Shown piece by piece: positions 10,583 through 21,389 of a DNA stretch of 64,000 nucleotides. Position numbers and translations under genes: made by a program. Position 1 is the stretch's first letter; each line of letters begins with the position of its first letter. The notes beneath the pieces are model-generated. The model searched no databases. It had not been told where the DNA came from and saw only the letters and a list, made by a program, of their open reading frames with translations. The DNA comes from Flavobacteriales bacterium (GTDB lineage: Bacteria; Bacteroidota; Bacteroidia; Flavobacteriales; Flavobacteriaceae): the NCBI GenBank assembly GCA_024643405.1, contig JAHENA010000005.1, forward strand, positions 1 to 64,000. Reading direction: 5' to 3'.

Positions 10583-12622
10583 TTAGTAAAGCTCCTTTAT
10601 TTTACTGAGTTTAGTTTTCCAGAGTTTTAAAGAGTCCTTGTGGTTTTTAATGTTATTATGAACTTCTTTTACTAAAGGATTATCATCATTAACATTGGTA
10701 AAAAATTGAAGGTTGTTTTCCAGTTGATTAATTTGCCCTTTTAATTCATCAATTTTTTTACGAATAAAGAATCTTTCACTATCAAGATTTTGGTTATCAT
10801 CTTCATTGCTCAATACTTCTAATTTATTTTCAAACTTAATGAGTTCCACCTCATTTTTATCCATTTTTAATTTTGAAAATAATTCGTCCAGATTTTTATT
10901 AAACTTGCCTTCTATGAATCGTTTATCATTTGGTACTCTTCCTATTTCCTTCCATTCAGAAATAATATTTTTAATAAGCACTAAATCTTTTTCTTTGTCG
11001 CCAGAAAATGTTAAATTCTTCATAGAATCTAAAAGCGTATTTTTCTTAGTGTAAGCCTCTATTTCTACTTTATTTGCAGCATTCTTTGAAGCATGAAGTT
11101 TGTCAAAAAAGTGATTACAGGCCGTTTTAAACTGTTTCCAAATTTTATCACTATCTTTTCTAGGGACATGCCCAATCTTTTTCCAGTCATTTTGAATTTT
11201 TTTCATCAATGCTGTAGTCGTTTGAATATCTTCGTTGTCCTTATTGTCTTCAGCAATTTTAATAAGATCTAATTTCTTTTGAAGGTTTTTATATTGTTCT
11301 TTTTTTAATCCTTTATAAAAATTATTCTTTTTCTTATTAAATGTTCTTACCGCATCTTTAAATTTGGCCCAAGTTTCTTCATTGACTTTTGAAGGCACTT
11401 TACCTGCATTAAAAAACGCATCTCTTAAGCTTTCAATCTCTTTAATTTTCCTTTGCCAAATATTATGTGAATTAACTTCATCTGTATTTAGAGCTTCAAT
11501 TTTAGATATGATTTCCAGTTTTTTGTCCAGATTTTTCTCGTAAATTTTGTCTATTTCCTGATAATATTTTTGGCGTTTATCATTAATTATTTTTGTTGAA
11601 TTTTTAAAACGCTCCCAAATTTCTTCCCTGTTTTCTCGGGCAACCGGACCAAGCTCTTCTTTCCACATTTTGTGAAGTTCTTGTAATTCTCTAAAGGCAT
11701 GCAGAATATTGTCATCTTGAGCAAGTTCTTCTGCTCTCTCTATGATTTTTAATTTTTTATCTAAATTATGTTTAAAGTCTAAATCTCGTAAATCTCTATT
11801 TAGGTGCAGAAAATCATAAAACATTTCAACATGATGATGATACGTATTCCAGGCCGTATTATATTTATCTCTTGGAATTGGACCTGTATTTCTCCAACGT
11901 TCTTGTAATTCTTTGAAATGTTTATAGGTAGTATTTATATTCTCTTCAACATTTATTAAACCTTTTAATTCTTCAATTATTTCAAGTTTATCTTCTAAGT
12001 TTTGTTTTAGATTTTGTTCTAATCCTTTATAATGTTCATGAAGCTTACTTTTAAAGGCTTTATAGATATCTTTAAATCGTTTTTGAACTGGGCTTGAATA
12101 GTAAAAATCAATTTCATTTCCACCATCTGAAATAAATTCATCTTTTTTCTCTTCTAAAAGACTGTGAAATTTAGTTTTAAATTCATTGTTTATGAGTTCA
12201 ACATGATTTTTTATGGCCTGAGCCTTCTCATTGTTTACTAACCTTTCTAATTCAATAGCAAGCGCATCAAGGGACATGCTATCATAATCTTTTACTTCAA
12301 TCGTGTGTCTTTCTTTGTGCCCATCATCTTCTGCATCCTCTGCATTCGATTCGTCTATTTCGTTTAAAACTTCGTCATTTTCCTCTTCAGAAGCAGTTTC
12401 TTTTTCTTTTGCATCAACTCTTTCAATCAGTTTTTCCGCAACTTCAGTTGGGTTTTCTTCTTTTGGATTTTCAACTATTATAGCAGAATCATTCTCAGAA
12501 ATTTCTAGTTCAGATTTTTCAACCGGAATTTCTGTAGAAATTACTTTTTTAGTTTTCTTTGTAGTTGGTTTTTTAATTTCTTTGTTTCCTTCTGCTTCTT
12601 GCAGGTTATCTAGCTCAGACAT
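10583..12622 (-). CDS. DUF349 domain-containing coiled-coil protein
   Basis: Repeated 'W.....VPR...D..W..FK....F' type units (e.g. WRNTGPIPRDKYNTAWNTYHHHVEMFYD, WKKIGHVPRKDSDKIWKQFKTACNHFFDK); acidic N-terminus. Confidence 0.85.
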   Translation of the reverse strand: MSELDNLQEAEGNKEIKKPTTKKTKKVISTEIPVEKSELEISENDSAIIVENPKEENPTEVAEKLIERVDAKEKETASEEENDEVLNEIDESNAEDAEDDGHKERHTIEVKDYDSMSLDALAIELERLVNNEKAQAIKNHVELINNEFKTKFHSLLEEKKDEFISDGGNEIDFYYSSPVQKRFKDIYKAFKSKLHEHYKGLEQNLKQNLEDKLEIIEELKGLINVEENINTTYKHFKELQERWRNTGPIPRDKYNTAWNTYHHHVEMFYDFLHLNRDLRDLDFKHNLDKKLKIIERAEELAQDDNILHAFRELQELHKMWKEELGPVARENREEIWERFKNSTKIINDKRQKYYQEIDKIYEKNLDKKLEIISKIEALNTDEVNSHNIWQRKIKEIESLRDAFFNAGKVPSKVNEETWAKFKDAVRTFNKKKNNFYKGLKKEQYKNLQKKLDLIKIAEDNKDNEDIQTTTALMKKIQNDWKKIGHVPRKDSDKIWKQFKTACNHFFDKLHASKNAANKVEIEAYTKKNTLLDSMKNLTFSGDKEKDLVLIKNIISEWKEIGRVPNDKRFIEGKFNKNLDELFSKLKMDKNEVELIKFENKLEVLSNEDDNQNLDSERFFIRKKIDELKGQINQLENNLQFFTNVNDDNPLVKEVHNNIKNHKDSLKLWKTKLSKIKELY

Positions 12623-12725
12623 TTTATAAATGTTTAGGTTCAGTAATTTCTTTATTGTTTAAATATACTAACAACTCAAGTAATTACAAAAGGGTGGAAG
12701 GTTTTTAATACGGTAAAATGTGTTT

Positions 12726-13466
12726 TTAACTTAAATCCCATATAGACCAGGCTTCTTCCGCCTGTAATTCTAACATTTTTAAGCCATTTAGAATGGTTGC
12801 ACCATGATTCTTACCTATTTTCAAAAAAGTGGTTTCTTCAGGATTATAAATTAAATCATATAAAATATGTTCGCTATTGATAGCTCCAAATGGGATGTCA
12901 GGACAAGCGTCAACATTCGGAAATGTGCCAATAGGGGTACAGTTTATTATTATTTGGTGTTCTTTGATGATTTTATCTGTTAAAACATTATAGGTAAAGC
13001 CTATACCATTTTTAGAAGTTCTAGAAACAAAATCATAGTGAATATTTAATTCTTTTAAACTAAACGCAACAGCTTTACTGGCTCCACCAGTTCCTAATAT
13101 TAACGCCTTTTTATGATGTGGTTTTAAAAGAGGCTTTAATGACTGTTTAAATCCGTGACAGTCTGTATTATATCCTATTAGTTGGTTGTTTTGAGTAACT
13201 TTAATCGTATTAACAGCGCCTATTTTTTTGGCCGTTTCATCTAATTTATCAATAAATGGAATGATGACTTCTTTATATGGTATGGTAACATTAAAACCTT
13301 TAATACCCTCTGTGTTTTTAATGATAGAGGGAAATAACTCTATATTTTCAATATCAAAATTTTCATAAGTTACATTGGTAATCTGTTCCTTTTCAAATTT
13401 ATTTTTAAAATAAGCTCTAGAAAATGAGTATGAAATATTTTTACCTATTAAGCCTAATTTATGCAT
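12726..13466 (-). CDS. aroE: Shikimate dehydrogenase
   Basis: MHKLGLIGKNISYSFSRAYF; GFNVTIPYKE; GAVNTI; LILGTGGASKAVAFSL; INCTPIGTFPN. Start at 13466, overlapping the upstream DUF368 gene. Confidence 0.95.
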   Translation of the reverse strand: MHKLGLIGKNISYSFSRAYFKNKFEKEQITNVTYENFDIENIELFPSIIKNTEGIKGFNVTIPYKEVIIPFIDKLDETAKKIGAVNTIKVTQNNQLIGYNTDCHGFKQSLKPLLKPHHKKALILGTGGASKAVAFSLKELNIHYDFVSRTSKNGIGFTYNVLTDKIIKEHQIIINCTPIGTFPNVDACPDIPFGAINSEHILYDLIYNPEETTFLKIGKNHGATILNGLKMLELQAEEAWSIWDLS

Positions 13467-14478
13467 GTTGTTTTCTTGTTTTTTGTCCGTAATATTCAAG
13501 AGCCAAAACAATTATAATCCCCAGAAAAATAAAGGCTACCGCATAATAAGTTTCTGTATTGAGTGTGGGAATATATCGTTCATAGTTTAAAACAACTTTT
13601 GTTCCCGTAGAATCTAAAATATGCGTACCATCTTCTGCTAATTTATAAATAGTATTTTTCCACGGCCAGACAACTCCTAATGAGCCTACTATAAATCCAA
13701 TAATCGCTGAAAGTGTGATACTTTTATAATGTTTTAAAATATAACTTAAAATATGTGAAAATGTTACCAAGCCTACAACAGAGCCTAAAGTGAAGACAAC
13801 TAAAACTTCAAGCATTCTTATTCTTTGGGAGTTGTGAATAAAACTAAAATTACCACTAAAAAGATCAAAAAAAGTATCAGATAAAGCATTTACTGAATCG
13901 ACCAAAAGCAATACATAATTTCCTAAAAGAATGAGTATAAAGGAACCGGAGAATCCAGGAAGCGTCATACCTGAGACACTTATAATACCACAAAAAAACA
14001 CAAACCAAAGGTTGTCATTTTCCTTGGCAGGATTTAAAAAGCTAATACTGATTCCTGCAATAATTCCTAATGCTAAAGCCGTATATGTTTTATAATTCCA
14101 GTCTTTAAAATCTTTATTAATATAATAAATAGAGCCGATAATCATTCCAAAGAAAACACTCCAGATATATAGTTCATAGTATTTAATCAAATAATCTAAT
14201 ACTTTTGAAACACTAAAAAAACTCACAATCATTCCAAGGAATAACAAGCCAATGAATTTACCATTGATGTAATTATAAAAACTTTTAAATCTTCCGTTAA
14301 TCAGTAATTTAAACGCCTTTGTATTAATTTTTCTGAGAGAATAAATAAATTCTTCATAGAAACCAGCAACAAAAGCAACAACACCTCCAGAAACTCCAGG
14401 GACTTTGTTTGCAGCTCCCATACCCAATCCTTTTAGAACCAGGAATATTTTATCTCTTAGTGTTCTGGTGCTTTCCAT
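13459..14478 (-). CDS. DUF368 family membrane protein (copy 2)
   Basis: MGAANKVPGVSGGVVAFVAGFYEEFI and MTLPGFSGSFILILLG; polytopic. Confidence 0.92.
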   Translation of the reverse strand: MESTRTLRDKIFLVLKGLGMGAANKVPGVSGGVVAFVAGFYEEFIYSLRKINTKAFKLLINGRFKSFYNYINGKFIGLLFLGMIVSFFSVSKVLDYLIKYYELYIWSVFFGMIIGSIYYINKDFKDWNYKTYTALALGIIAGISISFLNPAKENDNLWFVFFCGIISVSGMTLPGFSGSFILILLGNYVLLLVDSVNALSDTFFDLFSGNFSFIHNSQRIRMLEVLVVFTLGSVVGLVTFSHILSYILKHYKSITLSAIIGFIVGSLGVVWPWKNTIYKLAEDGTHILDSTGTKVVLNYERYIPTLNTETYYAVAFIFLGIIIVLALEYYGQKTRKQHA

Positions 14479-15407
14479 TAGTGTTTTTTTGAACCTACTT
14501 TTTCAAGAATAAAAATAGTTAAAAAACCTGCAATGATTAGTAGTGTTGCGAGTAATAAATGATTATCTCCTAGATAATCAAAAGGTAATACACTTTTATC
14601 TATAAGCGGTGTCTTAACACCTTTTGAATTCACATGCCAGGTTAATGTTTCTTTCCATGGCCAAACTTTATTTAAAGAACCAAAAATAAAACCGGTTAGA
14701 ATTGCTAAGGTAAGATTATGATAATGTTTAAACAACCATTTTAATAGGTGACTGAAACTTAAAAGACCGATTACGGCACCACTTACAAAAAATATCAATT
14801 TTTTTAAATCAAAATCATGTAGCGCATCACTTAAGGTTTTATAAGCCCCCAAAATCACCAAGATAAATGAGCCTGAAATACCAGGTAGAATCATGGCGCA
14901 AATAGCTAAGGCCCCGGCAAAAAACAAAAAGAATGAACTTTCATTAGTTGCCATGGATGGTAATGTTGAAATATAAAAGGCAATAAAGGATCCAAATAGC
15001 AATCCGATTATAACAGAAATGTCCCATTTAGTTATTTGTTTTCCAACAAAATAAATACTGGCAATAATAAGTCCAAAGAAGAATGACCAAATTAATACAG
15101 GTTCATTCTCAATTAAATATTTAGCAAGTCTCATAAATGATACAAAACTGACAATAATCCCAGATAACAAGGCTACCAGAAAATTTCCGTTTAATTGTTT
15201 CCAAAACGATTTAAATCCCTTCTGAAAAAGTGTTTTAAAGAGAGCGACATTAACATTACTTATAGTAGCAATGAGCTCTTCATAAATACCAGATATAAAG
15301 GCAATGGTGCCTCCAGAAACACCAGGAACGGCATCGGCAGCGCCCATAGCCAATCCTTTTAATGAAATCATTAAATAGTCAATAAATTTTCTTTGCATGT
15401 GTTGCAT
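14478..15407 (-). CDS. DUF368 family membrane protein (copy 1)
   Basis: MGAADAVPGVSGGTIAFISGIYEELI and MILPGISGSFILVILG; TAATG overlap with the downstream copy. Confidence 0.93.
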   Translation of the reverse strand: MQHMQRKFIDYLMISLKGLAMGAADAVPGVSGGTIAFISGIYEELIATISNVNVALFKTLFQKGFKSFWKQLNGNFLVALLSGIIVSFVSFMRLAKYLIENEPVLIWSFFFGLIIASIYFVGKQITKWDISVIIGLLFGSFIAFYISTLPSMATNESSFFLFFAGALAICAMILPGISGSFILVILGAYKTLSDALHDFDLKKLIFFVSGAVIGLLSFSHLLKWLFKHYHNLTLAILTGFIFGSLNKVWPWKETLTWHVNSKGVKTPLIDKSVLPFDYLGDNHLLLATLLIIAGFLTIFILEKVGSKKH

Positions 15408-15439
15408 TTAATTATTAAATCCAAAGGTATGCAAATTTT

Positions 15440-16846
15440 TTATAGACCTTCTTTTTGATTTGTTTTTAGTAAGTTTTTTACTTGTGGTTTGTTACAAACT
15501 TCAGGAAAAAGTTCATCAATAATAAAAGAATATTCTGCATTATATTTGAGTCCATTTTTTAAATGGAATGTGCCTTTATCTGTTTCATTAAGTATAAAAA
15601 ACAGGCCTGCTAATCTATATTCAAGTTCTGCATTTTCAGGATAAAACTCTACGGCTTGTTCAAAGTTAAAAACTGCGGCTTCCGGTTCGCCAAGTTTAAT
15701 TAATATGTCGCCACGAGATAACCAAGTGGAGAGTTCATAATTTCCCAATTCCAGTGTTTTTTTGAAGCCTCTTTCTGCTTCTTCGTATAATTTTAATCTT
15801 AAATTTATTTGTGAATATAATTTCCAGTATATCACATTTTCACTATCAATATTAATGGCTTTGTTAATATAGTATAGCGCTTTTTGGTAATTTCTCTTTC
15901 TATTATAAAATCTGGTGATGGCAATCCAGCCTTTGTCTAATAACGGGTCTTCATGTACCGTTTTGTAATAATACTGAACTGCTAAATCATCATTTTTTAA
16001 TTTTTCATAACAGTTGCCAATGCGTAACAAAGCGAAGGAAGTTGGATCATCAAGTTTTAAAGTAAAACTATAAAACTCAATAGCCTCCTCAAAACGTTTT
16101 AGTTTTTCAAGGACTTTCCCTTTTTCGAGATAGGCCCCAACAAAACTATCATCAGAAATAATAGCAAAATCAAAAGCGGCTAAAGCCTTTTTATAATCTT
16201 TTAAAGTGAAATATTGTTTACCCAATTGATGCCAAGCAACTTCGCAATAGGGATTCTCATCTAAAAATGAATTCAAGTATTCAATAGCCTCAGTATTCTG
16301 ATCAAGAAAATCAAAGCAATAAATGATGTTATATAACGCTGAATAATCCTCAATGTCCTCATCCAGACATTTCATGAAATATGCTTTGGCTTCTTCAAAT
16401 TGATCCAGAAATAAGTATTCCATGCCTATTAGAGAATAGAGGTCAACAACGTCATCAGTTAACTCCAACGCTTGTTTAAGAACCTCAATTGCCTGAAAAT
16501 GCTCATCTTTCTTTGAAAGAATATTTGCTTTTTGGATATAAATTTCTTCATTCATAGGTTCGAGACGATACAACTCATTTAATAAGGCATCCGCTTGAAC
16601 TAATTTATTTTCAAATACATAAACTTCAACTTTAAAAAGTTTTAAGTTTGTTGAAGTGGGATGCTGATCTAAGCCTAATTTAATAGCCTTTTTTGCTAAA
16701 GACATTTTACCTTGATTCAGGTAATGATGGATAATATTTTCAAACTCTTCTGAATCAAAAAACAAAACATTGTTTGTTTTTAGCATGGATTCAAATTTAA
16801 TTAATGGGAAACTATCGTTGTCGTTAGAGCTATACTCCATAAGCAT
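15440..16846 (-). CDS. Tetratricopeptide repeat protein
   Basis: Repeated TPR-like helices with A-A/Y-P pattern (e.g. 'YQKALYYINKAINIDSENVIYWKLYSQINLRLKLYEEAERGFKKTLELG'). Confidence 0.9.
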   Translation of the reverse strand: MLMEYSSNDNDSFPLIKFESMLKTNNVLFFDSEEFENIIHHYLNQGKMSLAKKAIKLGLDQHPTSTNLKLFKVEVYVFENKLVQADALLNELYRLEPMNEEIYIQKANILSKKDEHFQAIEVLKQALELTDDVVDLYSLIGMEYLFLDQFEEAKAYFMKCLDEDIEDYSALYNIIYCFDFLDQNTEAIEYLNSFLDENPYCEVAWHQLGKQYFTLKDYKKALAAFDFAIISDDSFVGAYLEKGKVLEKLKRFEEAIEFYSFTLKLDDPTSFALLRIGNCYEKLKNDDLAVQYYYKTVHEDPLLDKGWIAITRFYNRKRNYQKALYYINKAINIDSENVIYWKLYSQINLRLKLYEEAERGFKKTLELGNYELSTWLSRGDILIKLGEPEAAVFNFEQAVEFYPENAELEYRLAGLFFILNETDKGTFHLKNGLKYNAEYSFIIDELFPEVCNKPQVKNLLKTNQKEGL

Positions 16847-17004
16847 GTTTGTATGATTCTACATCAATAAAAGTATGATTCTAATTGTTTTTTCAAGGAA
16901 GATGACCTAAATGTTTTTAACAAAGTAATCAACAGGTAAACCTCTTATAAAGAAGATAGATGGTTTGTGTTTGAAAATGAATAAGTTATGTCTTTTTTAT
17001 TTGG

Positions 17005-18180
17005 CTAAAGAGAATTCAGAACACTGATGATTATGCGACATCCTTTAATTATTTCTTCTTCTGAAATGGTTAAAGGAGGTGTAATTCTGATAGCCTTAGG
17101 CTCAAATAATAACCAAAAAAGAATTAAACCTTCCTCTTGACAGTTCAAAATCACCTTATTGGTAATTTCTTCTGAAGGCATAATTAATGCAAGCATCAGG
17201 CCTTTTCCACGTATTTCTAGAATTAAAGGATGCACTAAAAGCGCTCGAAAAAGTTGCTCTTTTTCTACAGTTTGAGCCATTAATTTGCTTTGAATGATTT
17301 CAGTTAATGTCGCTAAGGCCGAAGCGGCGATCACTGGATGACCTCCAAAAGTAGTTATATGACCTAATTTTGGATTTTCGGCGAGTAAATCCATCAATTC
17401 TTTAGAAGCGGTAAAAGCGCCAATAGGCATGCCACCACCAAGCCCTTTTCCTGTTACCAGAATATCAGGGATGCAATGATAATGTTCAAATCCAAATAGT
17501 TTACCTGTTCTGCCAATACCTGGCTGAATTTCATCTAATATAAGTAGCGCACCAACTTCATCACACTTAGCTCTTACTTTTGGTAAATAATTATTTTTTG
17601 GTTCAATAAAACCAGCGCCACCTTGAATAGTTTCTAAAATAACACCAGCTGTTTTTGAAGTAATAAGTTCTAAGTCTTCCTCTTTGTTAAAAGTTATAAA
17701 CCTTACATCTGGAAGTAATGGTCTGAAAGCTTGCTTGCGTTCTTCATATCCCATAACACTCATGGAGCCCATTGTATTTCCGTGATATGCATTAAAGGCT
17801 GAAATAATTTCACTCCGTCCAGTGGCTCGTTTAGCGAGTTTCAAAGCACCTTCAATAGCTTCTGTTCCAGAGTTTACTAAATAAGTTATTTGTAAAGGAT
17901 AGGGTAAGTTTGTGGCTAGTAATTTACAAAGTTCAACGGCTGGTTTTTGAATATATTCACCATAAACCATGACATGTAAATACTTATCTAATTGCGATTT
18001 AATGGCCTCAATTACTTTTGGATGATTATGACCTAATGGGGTTGCAGAAACACCAGCCACAAAATCTAAATAGGGCTTTTGGTTGGTATCATATATATAA
18101 GAGCCATGAGCATGGGAAATTGTCATTGCTAATGGGTGCGTTGTGGTTTGGGCTTGATATTTAAAGAAGTCTTGCTTCAT
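17005..18180 (-). CDS. Class III (PLP-dependent) aminotransferase
   Basis: YLDFVAGVSATPLGHNHPKV; NSGTEAIEGALKLAKRATGR; LILDEIQPGIGRTGKLFGFEH; VTGKGLGGGMPIGAF. Confidence 0.93.
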   Translation of the reverse strand: MKQDFFKYQAQTTTHPLAMTISHAHGSYIYDTNQKPYLDFVAGVSATPLGHNHPKVIEAIKSQLDKYLHVMVYGEYIQKPAVELCKLLATNLPYPLQITYLVNSGTEAIEGALKLAKRATGRSEIISAFNAYHGNTMGSMSVMGYEERKQAFRPLLPDVRFITFNKEEDLELITSKTAGVILETIQGGAGFIEPKNNYLPKVRAKCDEVGALLILDEIQPGIGRTGKLFGFEHYHCIPDILVTGKGLGGGMPIGAFTASKELMDLLAENPKLGHITTFGGHPVIAASALATLTEIIQSKLMAQTVEKEQLFRALLVHPLILEIRGKGLMLALIMPSEEITNKVILNCQEEGLILFWLLFEPKAIRITPPLTISEEEIIKGCRIIISVLNSL

Positions 18181-18185
18181 AAAAA

Positions 18186-19982
18186 TTACTCTCGTTTTGG
18201 TTTACTCAAAATGGGCTTATTTTTTATAAGTTGCTTTTTGTCTTTTATGTTTTGAGGTATTTTTCTAGATGCTTTTGACTCTTGTTCATTATTAGTGTTT
18301 GACTTTTTGTCTGCAGATTCTATTCTATCAAGCATGGCATCATCAAAAAACTCTTCTTGTGGTACATAATCATCTAAGCCTGTTATTTTTGGCAAAACCA
18401 GAGGTGGATCATCTTTAAACAAATCATCAATACTTTTTATTTGTTCTTCTTCACGCCAATCGAAACCTTTTAATAATTTTTCTTTATCTGGAAATGTAGA
18501 CTCAGGATATATTTTACCATCAATTTGATTTATTTTTTTAACTTCTTCAATAAGCTTTTTATCTAAATAAATTTTAATACTTCCTGACTTAGCTTTGTCA
18601 ATACCTACCAATTCGTTTAAATCATTTCTAAAATAATAGATAGACTCTGCGTTTTTAATAACATCAACGGTTTTTAATTCGTTTTCCTCATTAAATAACC
18701 CAACTAAGCGTTGACCTGCAATTTGATTAAAACCCGCTTCAAGAGTGTCTTTACTTATTAAAAAGGCATTTTTGAATACAATAAGAGAATCTAATTTTTC
18801 GGTTTCAGGATTTGAAATAAGGTGAATAGTATCTCCGGTCATTTGGTTGCCAATATTCCATAAAATAGGTTTTCTTTTGGTTGAAAAAGCATCTCCTGTT
18901 GAATATTTAGAAATGTTGATAAGTTGTGTTAATCCCTGTTCATGATTCACGTGAACCGAATCTGCTTTTCCACTCATGTCAGATTTGTAAAGTCTCACAT
19001 TTCTAAAAGCACGAGTAATTCTTTTTTCAGGTTTACCAGTTACCATTAAGGTATCAGCATGCATATAAATAGAATCATTTTCTTGAACCGTGATTGCTAA
19101 TGCACGTCTAGTTATGAAAACGGAATCTTTTTCTTTAAAAACTTCAGCATAATGGCCTTTAACAATACTATGGTTTAAAGTATCTGTAACCTTTATGTTA
19201 TTGGTCGCAGAGGCAAAACTTATGTTATTATCAAAATATAAGCTATCCCCTTCTATGATTCTGTTATCATAATCAATTCTTGATTTTTTTAAGGCATAAC
19301 CAATTTTGGTTTTGGTGTCGTAATACCCTTTTTCACAATAAGTAACACTTTCTTCAGTTGTAATGGTTGAAGGGCCAAATAAATAAGCTTTGCCTGTATC
19401 TGAATAAAAATCAAAATAATTTGATTTTATGGTGGCATCCGGATTAACTAAAACAACATCCGTTACAAATTGATATTTTTTCAAATTCATATAGTAACGT
19501 CCAATTTTACTGGTAATAGTGCCAGAAGTATCTTTAACTACGGTACCGCCATTTCTATAAAATGCTTGTTGTTTTTCTCGGTCAAAATATAAAGTATCAG
19601 AAGTAATAGTTGAATTTGGGTCTGTTAAAACCACATCACCACTGGCAAAGGCTAATTTGGTAAGACCACTATATTCAATGTATTTTGAATTCATATTGAT
19701 GGTATCTCCTTGAATCAGTTTTACATGGCCATAAGCCTCAATAAAATTCTCTTTACCGTAATAATAGGCTTTGTCACACCACATATTGATACTTTCATGG
19801 ACAATATGAATTTGTTGGGAATCATCGCGGGTTAAAATTTTAGCTCCAGGATACTCGGCTTCATTAAAGGTTAAGAAACCAGAGTATTCAATCTCAATTT
19901 TTTTTTGGTCTTGTGCTTTTAAACTGAAAGCAAAAGCCAAAAAACAAAAAAGGAGTAGATATATTGATTTTAATGTATTCAA
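18186..19982 (-). CDS. OstA-like / LptA-LptD N-terminal-like protein
   Basis: Signal peptide; repeated 'ITSDTLYFDREKQQAFY', 'MNSKYIEYSGLTKLAFASGDVVLTDP' OstA-type beta repeats. Confidence 0.82.
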   Translation of the reverse strand: MNTLKSIYLLLFCFLAFAFSLKAQDQKKIEIEYSGFLTFNEAEYPGAKILTRDDSQQIHIVHESINMWCDKAYYYGKENFIEAYGHVKLIQGDTINMNSKYIEYSGLTKLAFASGDVVLTDPNSTITSDTLYFDREKQQAFYRNGGTVVKDTSGTITSKIGRYYMNLKKYQFVTDVVLVNPDATIKSNYFDFYSDTGKAYLFGPSTITTEESVTYCEKGYYDTKTKIGYALKKSRIDYDNRIIEGDSLYFDNNISFASATNNIKVTDTLNHSIVKGHYAEVFKEKDSVFITRRALAITVQENDSIYMHADTLMVTGKPEKRITRAFRNVRLYKSDMSGKADSVHVNHEQGLTQLINISKYSTGDAFSTKRKPILWNIGNQMTGDTIHLISNPETEKLDSLIVFKNAFLISKDTLEAGFNQIAGQRLVGLFNEENELKTVDVIKNAESIYYFRNDLNELVGIDKAKSGSIKIYLDKKLIEEVKKINQIDGKIYPESTFPDKEKLLKGFDWREEEQIKSIDDLFKDDPPLVLPKITGLDDYVPQEEFFDDAMLDRIESADKKSNTNNEQESKASRKIPQNIKDKKQLIKNKPILSKPKRE

Positions 19983-20041
19983 ATCAGCTTTGTTTGTCGC
20001 AAAAATAACGATAATTATAATGTTTCAGTACAATGAATCAA

Positions 20042-20070
20042 AAAACGCTTCAATTTTTTTGAAGCGTTTT
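20042..20070 (-). terminator. Stem-loop terminator after purA
   Basis: aaaacgcttcaa-ttttt-ttgaagcgtttt. Confidence 0.75.
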
Positions 20071-20096
20071 ATAAATATATAATTTGATTATTTACT

Positions 20097-21377
20097 TTAT
20101 TTTTTATTTCTAAAAATAGTTTGTTTTCTGTCAGGTCCAACTGAGACGATGGTAATTGGAATCTCAAGTTCTTTTTCTAAAAACTGAATGTAATCATTTA
20201 GTTCTTTAGGTAGTTGACCTGCTTCTGACATTTTGGTCAAATCTTCATTCCAACCTTTAAATTCAGTGTAAACAGGCTGCACATTTTCTGGTTCAATATT
20301 ATACGGAAAATGGGTGATAACATCTCCTTTATAATTATAGGCAGTACAAACTTTTAGTTTTTTAAAACCTGAAAGAACATCGCCTTTCATCATCATTAAT
20401 TGTGTGACACCATTTACTTGACACGCATATCTCAAGGCTACTAAATCAAGCCATCCACAACGTCTTGGTCTTCCTGTTGTGGCTCCAAATTCCTGACCAA
20501 CACGACTCATTGTAGCACCATCTTCATCAAATAATTCCGTCGGAAATGGTCCTGAACCAACGCGTGTTGTGTACGCTTTAAAAATACCAAATACATCCCC
20601 TATTTGGCTTGGTGAAACCCCTAAACCAGTGCAAGCTCCTGCAGCGGTTGTATTACTAGAGGTAACATAAGGATAGGTTCCAAAGTCAATATCTAATAAG
20701 GAGCCTTGCGCCCCTTCAGCAAGAATGGTTCTGCCTTGTTTTTGCGCTTGATACAAATATTCTTCTGAATCAATAAATGTAATGGATTTCAAAACTTTAA
20801 CAGCTTCAAAAAATTCTTTTTCAAGTTCTGCTAAATCATACTGAATATCTACATTGTAATAAGAAATCATGGATTCATGCTTATCTGCCAATGCTCTATA
20901 GCGCTCCTTCCAGTCACTTAATTCTAAATCCCCAACACGAAGCCCATTTCTGCCAGTTTTGTCCATATAAGTCGGTCCAATGCCTTTAAGTGTTGAACCA
21001 ATTTTCGCTTTGCCTTTGGCCGTTTCACTTGCGGCATCTAATAAGCGATGGGTAGGTAATATGATATGAGCCTTTCTGGAAATCAACATTGATTTTCTAT
21101 AATCAACATGTTGTTCTTCGAGCTTATCTAATTCCTTTTTAAATATAACAGGATCAATTACAACGCCGTTACCTACTAAATTAGTCGTATTATCATGAAA
21201 AATACCAGATGGAATGGTGTGTAAAACATGTTTTCTACCATTAAAAACTAAGGTGTGTCCTGCGTTTGGTCCACCTTGAAAACGTGCTATAATATTGTAT
21301 TTTGATGTTAGTACGTCAACAATTTTTCCTTTGCCTTCGTCTCCCCATTGTAAGCCTAATAGTAAATCTACTGCCAT
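20097..21377 (-). CDS. purA: Adenylosuccinate synthase
   Basis: LGLQWGDEGKGKIVDVL; GGPNAGHT; STLKGIGPTYMDK; GRPRRCGWLDL. Confidence 0.98.
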   Translation of the reverse strand: MAVDLLLGLQWGDEGKGKIVDVLTSKYNIIARFQGGPNAGHTLVFNGRKHVLHTIPSGIFHDNTTNLVGNGVVIDPVIFKKELDKLEEQHVDYRKSMLISRKAHIILPTHRLLDAASETAKGKAKIGSTLKGIGPTYMDKTGRNGLRVGDLELSDWKERYRALADKHESMISYYNVDIQYDLAELEKEFFEAVKVLKSITFIDSEEYLYQAQKQGRTILAEGAQGSLLDIDFGTYPYVTSSNTTAAGACTGLGVSPSQIGDVFGIFKAYTTRVGSGPFPTELFDEDGATMSRVGQEFGATTGRPRRCGWLDLVALRYACQVNGVTQLMMMKGDVLSGFKKLKVCTAYNYKGDVITHFPYNIEPENVQPVYTEFKGWNEDLTKMSEAGQLPKELNDYIQFLEKELEIPITIVSVGPDRKQTIFRNKK

Positions 21378-21389
21378 TGTAATTTTTAA

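Noticed and set aside
12303-12629. 108-aa Ser-rich plus-strand ORF antisense to the DUF349 gene
   Set aside because: Low complexity arises from the Glu/Lys-rich codons of the opposite strand; no independent support.
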